DNA of 64,000 nucleotides, taken from assembly GCA_035942035.1 (NCBI GenBank), contig DASZDK010000023.1:1-64000 (forward strand), read 5' to 3'. This document shows, one piece after another, positions 9,141 to 16,522 of this stretch; within the stretch, counting starts at the first letter, position 1; the number at the start of each line of letters is the position of its first letter. This DNA is from JAHWJR01 sp035942035 (GTDB lineage: Bacteria; Actinomycetota; Acidimicrobiia; Acidimicrobiales; CADCSY01). Made by a program: the position numbers and the translations under genes. A model generated the notes under the pieces. The model saw nothing but the letters and a program-made list of their open reading frames with translations. It did not search any database and was not told where the DNA came from.

Positions 9141-9938
9141 ATGAAGAAACTGCACGTGTTGCTGGCCTTGGCCCTGATGATGGCCCTCGTCGGCGTCAGC
9201 CCGGCCTCTGCCCAGCGCAATGACAACGGCAAGGGCAAGGCGCACGCCCCGGGCCAGGCCGACGACCGCGGCAAGGCCGAGGCCCAGGGCGGCGTGAAGA
9301 TCACCGTGCACACCCACAGCAACAACGACCCTGTGTTCTCGGGCCTGCTGTTCGACACCGACCGCTTGCCCTTCGACTTCGCCGAAGGCGACGACTTCAC
9401 CTACTCGTCCCGTCCCTGCCGCCTGCCCGCACCGTTCAACGAGTTGGGCCTGGACTTCAGGCCCGACTACCCGGGCGTCGATGACGACGCCGACGGCACC
9501 GCTCCGGTCCGCCACCGCGTCGAGGGCACCATCACCTCCGTGAAGGGCGACAAGGGGACGATCGAGGGGACCATCACCACGGTCCTGTGCGCGAACGAGG
9601 CGCTGAGCCCCACGCGCCCGGAGAGCGAGAACGTGATCGTCACCCACTTCGAGGCCAGGTTCCGCCGGGTCTCCGACAACGAGGTCCGGGTCAGCGGGCA
9701 GTTCCAGTTCTCCCCCACCGAGAGCACCGGGACCTTCGCCGGCCTCGAGGGCCGCGGTTCGATCCAGGGTGTCCTCACCTGCCTGGCGCACCAGCGTAAC
9801 CCGAGCCAGCCGACCTGCGCCCAGCGCGGGCACTTCGCCGACTTCGTCGGAGCACGGGGCGACCTGACCAAGGGCCCCGGCGAGATCGGTCCCGGCCTGC
9901 GAGGCAGCTTCCGGGACGCCACCGTCACCACCGGCTGA
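9141..9938 (+). CDS. Secreted protein of unknown function
   Basis: This 265-aa protein begins with a clear Sec signal peptide (MKKLHVLLALALMMALVGVS, cleavage probably after ASA at about residue 24), then a charged, glycine- and lysine-rich linker (NDNGKGKAHAPGQADDRG), and a globular part of about 200 residues with paired cysteines (SSRPCRLP, TTVLCANE, VLTCLAHQ, PTCAQRG). The segments VEGTITSVKGDKGTIEGTIT and TGTFAGLEGRGSIQG suggest a beta-rich barrel or sandwich. A ribosome site AAGGGA precedes the ATG. The gene has its own strong terminator. I do not recognise the family. Confidence 0.75.
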   Translation: MKKLHVLLALALMMALVGVSPASAQRNDNGKGKAHAPGQADDRGKAEAQGGVKITVHTHSNNDPVFSGLLFDTDRLPFDFAEGDDFTYSSRPCRLPAPFNELGLDFRPDYPGVDDDADGTAPVRHRVEGTITSVKGDKGTIEGTITTVLCANEALSPTRPESENVIVTHFEARFRRVSDNEVRVSGQFQFSPTESTGTFAGLEGRGSIQGVLTCLAHQRNPSQPTCAQRGHFADFVGARGDLTKGPGEIGPGLRGSFRDATVTTG

Positions 9939-9953
9939 CCTCCTGAGCTCTGT

Positions 9954-9987
9954 CCCGGTGGGCGGCGCCCATGCGCCGCCCACCGGG
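9954..9987 (+). terminator. Perfect 15-bp hairpin terminator
   Basis: Bases 9954-9968 (CCCGGTGGGCGGCGC) and 9973-9987 are exact inverted repeats around the loop CCAT, 16 bases after the stop of the secreted-protein gene. There is no T run, as is common in high-GC actinobacteria. It separates that gene from the riboswitch downstream. Confidence 0.85.
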
Positions 9988-10047
9988 CAGGGCCGGCGGG
10001 CGGAACGGCGCTGAGCGCCGGACCCCGCTGCACTACCATCGCCCCCG

Positions 10048-10184
10048 CAGCGCAGGGAACCCGGTGCGAGTCCGGGGCTGTCCCGCAACGGTGACCGGGG
10101 AGCGAACCCCAGCACGGCCACGACCTCTCGGGGTGGGAAGGCCGGGGCGAGCGGTGATCCGGGAGTCCGGAGACCTGCCTGCCC
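10048..10184 (+). promoter_or_regulatory. Cobalamin riboswitch (upstream of cbiZ)
   Basis: The conserved core reads in order: AACCCGGTGCGAGTCCGG, GGCTGTCCCGCAACGGTGA, GGGGAGCGAACCCC, and near the 3' end GAGTCCGGAGACCTGCC, matching the B12-box and surrounding helices of adenosylcobalamin riboswitches. The 3' edge lies 16 bases before the GTG of cbiZ, so it probably hides the ribosome site when cobalamin is bound. A TACCAT at 10034-10039 could be its -10 box. It should control the whole cbiZ-cobU-cobS-cbiB-cobC operon. Confidence 0.93.
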
Positions 10185-10200
10185 GAGCATGGGGTGACGC

Positions 10201-10851
10201 GTGGACGTCTTGCATCCGCAGCTCCGCTCCTACAAGGAGACGGGGCGCCAGTGGCCGGTGCTGGTGTGGCGCGCCGGCGAACCGCTGCGCACCATCGCCT
10301 CGGCGCCCCACGGCGGTGGGCTGGGGCTGCGCCGCTGGGTGATCAACGCCCAGGTGCCGTCCTCCTACAGCCGGCGGGACCCCGACCACCACCTGCGAAA
10401 GCTCGGCGTCTCCTGCGGGCTGCCGGGTCGAGGCGTGGGCATGCTCACCGCCGCCGACGTCCGCTCGGTGCGCTGTGAGGCCGACGGAGGCGTGAGCGTG
10501 GCGGCCACCGTCGGGCTGGGGCACCCCACGTGGGCGGCGGCCCCCGCGGTGGCGGGCAGTGTCCCCGTGGTGGGCACCATCAACCTCGTCGTCTTCGTCC
10601 CCGAGTGCCTGTCGGAGGCCGCCCTGGTCAACGCCGTGGGCACCGCCACCGAGGCCAAGGCCCAGGCCCTGTGGGAGCTCGGGGTCTCGGCCACCGGCAC
10701 GGCCAGCGACGCTGCCTGCATCGCCTGCCCCGACACCGGCCGCCCCGCCCTGTTCGCCGGGCCCCGCTCGCAGTGGGGCGCTCGCCTGGCCCGGGCGGTA
10801 CACGCCGCCGTGCTCGAAGGGGCACGCGACGCCGCCCGGTCCGGCGGATGA
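10201..10851 (+). CDS. cbiZ: Adenosylcobinamide amidohydrolase
   Basis: CbiZ cleaves the aminopropanol side chain from adenosylcobinamide or from some cobamides to give adenosylcobyric acid, allowing salvage and remodelling of imported corrinoids. The 216-aa protein has the family motifs RWVINAQVPSSY, GVGMLTAADVR, TVGLGHPTWA and VGTINLVVFVPECLSEAALVNAVGTATEAK (read in pieces). The GTG at 10201 immediately follows the riboswitch. It heads an operon in which the next gene overlaps it by four bases. Its presence beside cobU, cobS and cbiB indicates that the host both makes and repairs cobamides. Confidence 0.9.
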   Translation: MDVLHPQLRSYKETGRQWPVLVWRAGEPLRTIASAPHGGGLGLRRWVINAQVPSSYSRRDPDHHLRKLGVSCGLPGRGVGMLTAADVRSVRCEADGGVSVAATVGLGHPTWAAAPAVAGSVPVVGTINLVVFVPECLSEAALVNAVGTATEAKAQALWELGVSATGTASDAACIACPDTGRPALFAGPRSQWGARLARAVHAAVLEGARDAARSGG

Positions 10852-11351
10852 TCACCCTGGTGCTGGGCGGCACCCGCTCGGGCAAGTCGGCGGTGGCCGA
10901 GCGGCTGGCGGGCCGCGCGGGGGTCCCCGTCACCTACGTGGCCACCGCCGTCGCCGACCCCGGCGACGCCGCTCTGGCGTCCCGCATCGCCGCTCACCGC
11001 GCCCGCCGTCCGCCGGCGTGGACCACCCAGGAGGCCGGAGCCGATCTCCCCGCCGTGCTGCGGGCCATCTCGGGCACCGTGCTCGTCGACGCCCTCGGGA
11101 CCTGGGTGGCGGCGTCGCCCGACCTGGCCGTCGACGCCGGCGGCCTGTGCGCCGCCCTGGTGGAGCGGGCCGGCGACGCCGTGGTGGTCTCCGACGAGGT
11201 CGGCCTCGGGGTGCACCCGGCCACGGAGCTGGGCCGGCGCTTCCGCGACGTGGTGGGCGAGCTCAACCAGGCGGTGGCGGCCGTGGCCGACGAGGTCCTC
11301 CTCGTGGTGGCCGGGCGGACGCTGCCGCTGGCGCCCGTACCCGAGGCGTGA
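10848..11351 (+). CDS. cobU: Adenosylcobinamide kinase / phosphate guanylyltransferase
   Basis: CobU phosphorylates adenosylcobinamide and then adds GMP to give adenosylcobinamide-GDP. The 167-aa protein carries the P-loop LGGTRSGKSAVAERLA, the second motif VTYVATAV followed by ASRIAAHRARRP (guanylyl-binding region with the histidine that accepts GMP), VLVDALGTWV, and VVSDEVGLGVHPATELGRRFRD near the C terminus, all characteristic of CobU/CobP. The ATG overlaps the cbiZ stop (ATGA). The C terminus is compact but complete. It works immediately before CobS in the nucleotide-loop assembly branch. Confidence 0.95.
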   Translation: MITLVLGGTRSGKSAVAERLAGRAGVPVTYVATAVADPGDAALASRIAAHRARRPPAWTTQEAGADLPAVLRAISGTVLVDALGTWVAASPDLAVDAGGLCAALVERAGDAVVVSDEVGLGVHPATELGRRFRDVVGELNQAVAAVADEVLLVVAGRTLPLAPVPEA

Positions 11352-12055
11352 TGCGCGCCGCCCTGAGCTTCCTGACCCCGCTGGGAGGACCGGCCACCCC
11401 CAGCGCCGGCGCCCTCCCGTGGTTCCCGGTGGTCGGAGCGGTGCTCGGCCTGGTGGTGGGGGTGGCGTGGTGGGCGGCGGCGCTGGTCTGGCCCCCGCTG
11501 GTCGCCGCCGCCGTGGTGGTCGCCGTCGACCTGGCCCTGACCGGGATGCTGCACCTCGACGGCCTGGCCGACAGCGCCGATGGGTTGCTCGCGCCCCACC
11601 TCGACCGCCAGCGCCGGCTGGCGGTGATGGCCGACGTCGACACCGGTGCCTTCGCCCTCGGTGCCGTGGTCTCGGTGCTGCTGGCCCGCCTGGTCGCCGT
11701 GGCCGCCCTGGCGCCGGCGCCCCTGCTGCTCGCCGGGCTGTGGTGCGCCTCCCGCACGGCCATGGCCGTGGGCGCCCGCGCCCTCGACTACGCCCGGCCT
11801 TCGGGCCTGGCCACACCGTTCCTGGGCGGGCGGCCGGCGGGTCTGGCCGCCGGCGGGTGCGTCGTGGCCCTGGTGCTGGTGGTGGGCGGCCACGGGCTCG
11901 CCGGTGTGGCCGCGCTGGTGGCTGCGTTGGCGGCGGCCGCCGGCGTGCTGGCATTGGGCCGGCGCCGGCTGGGCGGCTTCACCGGCGACGTGCTGGGCGC
12001 CGCCGGGATGGTGGCCGAGACGGCGGGCCTGGTCGTGGCCGCCGCCCGCTGGTGA
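11351..12055 (+). CDS. cobS: Adenosylcobinamide-GDP ribazoletransferase (cobalamin synthase)
   Basis: CobS is the membrane enzyme that joins adenosylcobinamide-GDP to alpha-ribazole (phosphate) to give the complete cobamide. This 234-aa copy has several membrane helices and the signature LHLDGLADSADGL followed by MADVDTGAFALGAV, the magnesium- and substrate-binding acidic motif of the family, plus the C-terminal GDVLGAAGMVAETAGLV. Its start overlaps the cobU stop by one base. At 234 residues it is slightly short but all core motifs are present. Confidence 0.95.
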   Translation: MRAALSFLTPLGGPATPSAGALPWFPVVGAVLGLVVGVAWWAAALVWPPLVAAAVVVAVDLALTGMLHLDGLADSADGLLAPHLDRQRRLAVMADVDTGAFALGAVVSVLLARLVAVAALAPAPLLLAGLWCASRTAMAVGARALDYARPSGLATPFLGGRPAGLAAGGCVVALVLVVGGHGLAGVAALVAALAAAAGVLALGRRRLGGFTGDVLGAAGMVAETAGLVVAAARW

Positions 12056-12963
12056 GCGTGCGCCTCCTGGCGCTGCGGTCGCTCGCCGCCGCCAGCGGCG
12101 TGGTCGCCGATCGGGCCCTGGGCGAGCCCCCCCTGCGGCCGCACCCGGTGTCGGCGTTCGGAACGGCCATGCGGGCGGTCGAGGCCCGGCTGTACGCCGA
12201 CTGCCGGGCACGAGGCGCGGTCCACGCCGTGGTCGGCCTGGGGCTGGGCCTGGGCGCCGGCCGGGCCATCGGCTCCACCGCCGTCGCCACCTACGTGGCG
12301 GTGGCCGGACGGGCCCTGGGCGAGGCCGCCACCACCGTGGCCACCGCCCTCGACGCCGGCGACCTCGAGGCCGCCCGCCGGCTCTTGCCCGGCCTGGTCG
12401 GGCGCGAGCCCGCCGGGCTGGACGCCGGCGAGGTGGCCCGGGCCGTGGTCGAGTCGCTGGCCGACAACACGGTCGACGCCGTGGTGGCCCCCGTGCTGTG
12501 GGCGGCGGTGGCCGGCGCCCCGGGCGCCTTGGGCTACCGGGCGGTCAACACCCTCGACGCCATGGTCGGCCACCGCAGCGACCGCTACCACCGCTACGGC
12601 TGGGCCAGCGCCCGCCTCGACGACCTGGCCGGGTGGGCCCCCGCTCGGGTCACCGCCGTGCTGGTGGCCGGCGCCCGCCCGAGCGCCGCCGGCGCGGTGT
12701 GGAGAGCGGTGCGCCACGAGGCGCCGGCCCACCCCTCACCCAACGCCGGTGTGGCCGAAGCCGCCTTCGCCGCCGCCCTCGGGGTCCGCCTGGGCGGCAC
12801 CAACTGCTACGGCGGGCGCACCGAGCGGCGAGCGTCGGTGGGCACCGGGCCGGCCGCCGGTGGCGACGACATCGGCCGCGCCGTCCGGCTGTCGGCCGAC
12901 GTGGGCGCGCTGCTGGCCGCCACCCTGGCCGGCGGGGCGGTGGTCACGGGCCGATGGCAGTGA
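12052..12963 (+). CDS. cbiB: Adenosylcobinamide-phosphate synthase
   Basis: CbiB (CobD in the Pseudomonas naming) joins aminopropanol or its phosphate to adenosylcobyric acid. The 303-aa membrane protein has the family stretches LGEPPLRPHPVSAFG, VVESLADNTVDAVVAPVLW, AVNTLDAMVGHRSDRY, FGWASARLDDLAGW-like AWASARLDD region (written here as GWASARLDDLAGWAPARV), and AHPSPNAGVAEAAFAAALGV with LGGTNCYGG. The GTG at 12052 overlaps the cobS stop. It acts between CobC, which supplies the aminopropanol phosphate, and CobU. Confidence 0.94.
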   Translation: MSVRLLALRSLAAASGVVADRALGEPPLRPHPVSAFGTAMRAVEARLYADCRARGAVHAVVGLGLGLGAGRAIGSTAVATYVAVAGRALGEAATTVATALDAGDLEAARRLLPGLVGREPAGLDAGEVARAVVESLADNTVDAVVAPVLWAAVAGAPGALGYRAVNTLDAMVGHRSDRYHRYGWASARLDDLAGWAPARVTAVLVAGARPSAAGAVWRAVRHEAPAHPSPNAGVAEAAFAAALGVRLGGTNCYGGRTERRASVGTGPAAGGDDIGRAVRLSADVGALLAATLAGGAVVTGRWQ

Positions 12964-13862
12964 TCCCCCCGCCCTCCCCCCACGGCGGCGACGGGCCCCG
13001 CCTGGCCGCCGCCCTCGGGGTGGACGTCGCCGCCGTGCTCGACCTGTCGCTGAGCCTCAACCCCCTGGCCCCCGACGTGGCTACCTTGGCCGCCGACGCC
13101 CTCGGCAGCCTGCGGCGCTATCCCGACCCGGCCCGAGCCACCGCCGGCCTGGCCGAGGCGGTGGGCGTGGAGCCGGACCAGGTGCTGCTCACCAACGGCG
13201 GAGCGGAGGCCATCGCCCTGGTGGCCGCCGACCAGGAACGGGGCCGGGTGGACGAGCCCGAGTTCTCGCTGTACCGCCGGCACCTGGCCACGGTCGACGC
13301 CGGCGCCCCCCGCTGGCGGTCGAACCCCCACAACCCCACCGGGCTGCTGGCCCGCGCCGGCGAGCGGGCGGCGGTGTGGGACGAGGCGTTCTACCCCCTC
13401 GCCACCGGCCGCTGGACCCGGGGTGACGAAGAGGGCGTGGTGGTGGGCTCGCTCACCAAGGTGTTCGCCTGCCCCGGCCTGCGGCTGGGCTACGTGCTGG
13501 CCGGCGGGGACCTGATCGAGCGCCTCCGCCGGCGCCAGCCGGCGTGGGCGGTCAACGGCCTGGCCCTGGCCCTGCTGCCCCGCCTGCTCGAGCGGACCGA
13601 CCTGCCCGGCTGGGCCCGGGGCATCGCCGCCCTGCGGGATGACTTGGCCGCCTTGCTGGCCGGCGCCGGCCTGCGGCCCCGTCCCTCCGACGCCCCCTGG
13701 CTGCTGGTCGACGGGGCCGAGGGACTGCGGGAACGCCTGGCCCCCTGCGGTGTGCTCGTGCGCGACGCCACCTCCTTCGCGCTCGCCGGGTCGGCCCGGA
13801 TCGCCGTGCCCGGCCCGGCCGGGCTCGAGCGGCTGGCCCGGGCGCTGGCGGCCACCGCCTGA
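12954..13862 (+). CDS. cobC: Threonine-phosphate decarboxylase-like aminotransferase
   Basis: This PLP-dependent fold-I enzyme probably makes (R)-1-amino-2-propanol phosphate from threonine phosphate, the arm added by CbiB. It begins with HGGDGPRLAAALG, characteristic of CobC/CobD, and has DLSLSLNPLAPDV, a cofactor region LTNGGAEAIALVA, SNPHNPTGLL, and VVGSLTKVFACPGLRLGY containing the Schiff-base lysine. At 302 aa it is shorter than the usual 340-360; the loss lies between the cofactor loop and the NPHNPTG motif. It ends 14 bases from the convergent cbtA gene, so it is the last gene of its operon. Confidence 0.88.
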   Translation: MAVIPPPSPHGGDGPRLAAALGVDVAAVLDLSLSLNPLAPDVATLAADALGSLRRYPDPARATAGLAEAVGVEPDQVLLTNGGAEAIALVAADQERGRVDEPEFSLYRRHLATVDAGAPRWRSNPHNPTGLLARAGERAAVWDEAFYPLATGRWTRGDEEGVVVGSLTKVFACPGLRLGYVLAGGDLIERLRRRQPAWAVNGLALALLPRLLERTDLPGWARGIAALRDDLAALLAGAGLRPRPSDAPWLLVDGAEGLRERLAPCGVLVRDATSFALAGSARIAVPGPAGLERLARALAATA

Positions 13863-13876
13863 CGGGCGGCGCGGGG

Positions 13877-14638
13877 CTAGTCCGAACGCGACGAGGTGCC
13901 GCCGGCCTCCTCGGCGGCGGCGTCGGCGCTGTCGCCGTTCTCCCGCCCCGTGCGCTCCGCCGGCGACAGCGACAGCCAGCCGAACACTGCGCCGAGCACC
14001 GCCCACAGCCCCAGCCACCCCCCCAGCACCGTGAGGCGGAAATGCCACACCAGAGTGGCCGGCGCCTCCACCGGATCGGGCGGCGGCGGGAAGCCGGCCA
14101 GGGCCACGGCGACCAGCGCCAGCCACACCCCCACGGCAACAAGGTGCCGCGGTGCCGCCGCCGTCCCTCTCGCCGCCAGCCAGTTGTTGAGACGGGCCGC
14201 ACCGACGGTGGCGACCACCGAGAAGGCGATCAGCAGCACGTACAGCGCCGTGCGCCGGCCCACCGTCGCCGGGTCACCCACTCCCGGCGGGTTGGGCGGG
14301 TACTTCAGCGCCGGCACCAGGTGCCCGGCAGCGAAGGCGGCGGCTGCCAGCCACAGCGAGCGGCGCCAGTCGTCCTTCCCGGGCAGCCGGTGCCGGGCGG
14401 CGACGAACACCACGGCGAACACCACGCCCACGGCCACGCCCAGCGCCACGGCGCCCACCACGCCGGCCACCTGCTGCACCCCCCGGCTGAAGGGACCTCC
14501 ACCGCCGCCGCCGGCCTCCTCCAGCTCGACGGCCTCGGAGATGGCCGCCCCGCCGAGCACGGCCAGGGTCAGGGCCAGGGCCACGCCGCCCGCCGCCCCG
14601 GCGGCCGCACCGCGCCCGAGGCAGCGCCCCAGGCTCAC
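13877..14638 (-). CDS. cbtA: CbtA family cobalt transporter subunit
   Basis: CbtA is a predicted membrane subunit for cobalt uptake, found next to cobalamin genes. The 253-aa protein has five or six membrane segments and the family motif HLVPALKYPPNPPGVGDPATV with RRTALY after it (broken here for length). The C-terminal tail is acidic and disordered (ENGDSADAAAEEAGGTSS). It follows cbtB by 22 bases and is the last gene of the long minus-strand operon under the 22.1-kb riboswitch, so cobalt import and ring building share one control. Confidence 0.9.
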   Translation of the reverse strand: MSLGRCLGRGAAAGAAGGVALALTLAVLGGAAISEAVELEEAGGGGGGPFSRGVQQVAGVVGAVALGVAVGVVFAVVFVAARHRLPGKDDWRRSLWLAAAAFAAGHLVPALKYPPNPPGVGDPATVGRRTALYVLLIAFSVVATVGAARLNNWLAARGTAAAPRHLVAVGVWLALVAVALAGFPPPPDPVEAPATLVWHFRLTVLGGWLGLWAVLGAVFGWLSLSPAERTGRENGDSADAAAEEAGGTSSRSD

Positions 14639-14660
14639 GGCGCCACCGTTCGGGTGAGGG

Positions 14661-14846
14661 TCAGTGGCACGGCACGCCGGCGAAGTGGCGGGCGTCGTGG
14701 AACAGCTCGTGGATCACGCCGGCGGCCCGTCCCAGGACCAGGCCGTTGTCGGCGGCCAGCAGGTAGACGAGCCCCAGGGCCAGGGTGGCGACCAACCACG
14801 CCCACAGCGGGACGGTGCGGGGTGCGACGGCGGGGGTGGGTTCCAT
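14661..14846 (-). CDS. cbtB: CbtB family cobalt transporter subunit
   Basis: This 61-aa protein has one membrane helix (VPLWAWLVATLALGLVYLLA) and the metal-binding end HELFHDARHFAGVPCH with four histidines and a cysteine, the mark of CbtB. The ATG at 14846 is set by AGGAGG just upstream; the longer reading frame to 14888 overlaps cbiX. It lies 10 bases after cbiX and 22 bases before cbtA. CbtB is thought to present cobalt to CbtA at the membrane. Confidence 0.92.
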   Translation of the reverse strand: MEPTPAVAPRTVPLWAWLVATLALGLVYLLAADNGLVLGRAAGVIHELFHDARHFAGVPCH

Positions 14847-14856
14847 GGGATGCCTC

Positions 14857-15756
14857 CTAGGCAGGGGAAGAGTGGTTGTGGTGAGCATGGTGATGAACGC
14901 CGAGCGCCAGTGGGCGCCCCACCTCGGCCTCGTGGCCGGGAAGGGCCACGCGGTAGACGCAGCCGTCGCAGGGCGTGACCGACGTGCCGGCCACGGCCTG
15001 GTCGAAGCGGTCGATCACGAGCCGGGCCACGCGGGGGTCGGCGCCGAGGTGGGGCCCGGTACGGACGTCGACCTCCGGGTGCTCGCCGGCCCACGCCGCC
15101 GCCTGAGCGGCGATGCGCTCGACGAGGACGCCGGTGAACAAGAAGTAGGGGATCACGACGACCAGGCGGGCGCCGAGCCGCCGGCAGCGCTCCAGCCCCT
15201 CCGAGACCGATGGCGAGGCCAGCGACACGAAGGCGGGCTCCACCCCGCCCAGGCTCCGGCCCTCGCCCAGCAGCCGGGCGGCCTTGGCCAGGTCAGAGTT
15301 GGCGTCGGGATCGGTGGAGCCCCGGCCCACCAGCAGCACGGCGGTGCCGGCGGGACCGCCGTGGCCGTTGCCGTTGCTGTCGTCGCCCCGCGTGGAGCGG
15401 ATCCGCTCTTCGGCCACCTCCAGCACCAGCGGGTGCAGGCCAAGGTGGGAGGCGTAGCTGAAGCGCACGCCGGGATGGCGGTGGCGGGCCCGGGCCAGGA
15501 AGGCGGGACCGTCGTCCTTCAGGTGGCGGGCGGCGAGCAACACCAGGGGCACGGCCACCACGTGGCCGGCGCCGCCGGCAACGAGGGCGTCGAGCCCCTC
15601 GTCGAGATGGGGCTCGGCCAGCTCGATGAACCCGCTGCCCAGGGCCAGGTGCGGGGCCTGGGCGTGGACGAGGTCGGTCAGCGCCCGGAACTCGGCCACG
15701 CCGGCGGCCGACCGGCTGCCGTGGCCGACGATGAACAGGGCGGCGTCGCCGGTCAT
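14857..15756 (-). CDS. cbiX: Sirohydrochlorin cobaltochelatase (CbiX)
   Basis: CbiX inserts Co(II) into sirohydrochlorin, the early cobalt step of the oxygen-independent route. The 299-aa protein has two tandem chelatase-like halves: the first opens with LFIVGHGSRSAAGVAEF and has SGFIELAEPHLDEGL, the second has VLLVGRGSTDPDANSDL and VVIPYFLFTGVLVERI. The tail carries CDGCVYRVALPGHE and ends in a histidine-rich metal-binding string (HHHAHHNHSS). Its ATG overlaps the cobH stop by four bases. CobN plus ChlID in the same locus form a second, late type of cobaltochelatase, which is unusual. Confidence 0.92.
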   Translation of the reverse strand: MTGDAALFIVGHGSRSAAGVAEFRALTDLVHAQAPHLALGSGFIELAEPHLDEGLDALVAGGAGHVVAVPLVLLAARHLKDDGPAFLARARHRHPGVRFSYASHLGLHPLVLEVAEERIRSTRGDDSNGNGHGGPAGTAVLLVGRGSTDPDANSDLAKAARLLGEGRSLGGVEPAFVSLASPSVSEGLERCRRLGARLVVVIPYFLFTGVLVERIAAQAAAWAGEHPEVDVRTGPHLGADPRVARLVIDRFDQAVAGTSVTPCDGCVYRVALPGHEAEVGRPLALGVHHHAHHNHSSPA

Positions 15757-16346
15757 CCCTCAGGCACCAGCCGGACCAGGGCGTTCACTGCGGCCGCGGC
15801 CGCCGCGCTGCCGCCCTTCTCGCCCACGTTGCTGAGCGCAGGAAGTCCACTGGCCCGCAGTGCCTCCTTGGCCTCGGCCGCCCCGACGAAGCCCACCGGC
15901 AGGCCGACCACCAGCGCCGGGCGGAACCAGCCCTCGCCGGCCAGGCGCACCACCTCGACCAGGGCGGTGGGAGCGCACCCGACCACGATCACCGCCCCCT
16001 CCGGGTGAGCGCAGGCGGCCTGGGCCATGGCTTCGGCGGTGCGGGTCCGCCCGGCGGCGGTGACCCCGTCCACCTCGCCGAGGTGGCAGCACGCCGGCGC
16101 CCCGGCCACGCCGGCCCGCACCATCTCCACGTCGCAGACCACCGGCGCCCCCTCCTCCAGGGCGGCCACGCCCGCCCGGGCCGCAGCCTCGTCCACCACC
16201 ATCGACCCGACGTAGTCGAGATCGGCGGTGGCGTGCACCATCCGGGCCACCACGGCGCGGGCCACGGGCCCGAACTTTGACAGGTCGACCCGCTGCTCGA
16301 GGATGCGGTAGCTCTCGGCCTCGATGGGGTGGACGGCCGGGGTCAC
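15753..16346 (-). CDS. cobH: Precorrin-8X methylmutase
   Basis: CobH/CbiC moves the methyl group from C11 to C12, turning (cobalt-)precorrin-8 into (hydrogeno)cobyrinate. The 197-aa protein has the family segments PIEAESYRILEQRVDLSKF, ARMVHATADLDYVGSM (with the catalytic histidine), VVCDVEMVRAGV, VGCAPTALVEVVRL and LPVGFVGAAEAKEAL followed by GEKGGSAAAAAAVNALV. The GTG at 16346 overlaps the ferredoxin stop. The enzyme sits in the early operon between the ferredoxin and cbiX. Confidence 0.95.
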   Translation of the reverse strand: MTPAVHPIEAESYRILEQRVDLSKFGPVARAVVARMVHATADLDYVGSMVVDEAAARAGVAALEEGAPVVCDVEMVRAGVAGAPACCHLGEVDGVTAAGRTRTAEAMAQAACAHPEGAVIVVGCAPTALVEVVRLAGEGWFRPALVVGLPVGFVGAAEAKEALRASGLPALSNVGEKGGSAAAAAAVNALVRLVPEG

Positions 16347-16522
16347 GGGCGCACCTCGTCGAGGGCGTCCCGGGGGCACACCTCGACGCACGCCAGGCAG
16401 CCGGTGCAGCGGGCGTCGACCACCAGCGGCCGCCCCGGGGCCGGCAGCAGGGCGGCCTCGGGGCAGGTGACCAGGCACAGCCCGCAGGCGGTGCAGCGAT
16501 CGGCGGCGACGACCACGGTCAT
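16343..16522 (-). CDS. Ferredoxin, two [4Fe-4S] clusters
   Basis: This 59-aa protein contains two cluster motifs, CTACGLCLVTCP and CTGCLACVEVCP, and nothing else. It overlaps both neighbours by four bases (cobJ upstream, cobH downstream), so it is made together with them. A low-potential electron carrier here could keep cobalt reduced or feed a reductive ring step; CbiH-type enzymes in some bacteria carry their own Fe-S cluster, so this may be the separate version. The exact partner is inferred only from position. Confidence 0.9.
   Translation of the reverse strand: MTVVVAADRCTACGLCLVTCPEAALLPAPGRPLVVDARCTGCLACVEVCPRDALDEVRP

Noticed and set aside
13863..13876. Terminator between the convergent cobC and cbtA genes
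   Set aside because: The gap is only 14 bases and no stable inverted repeat could be drawn there.
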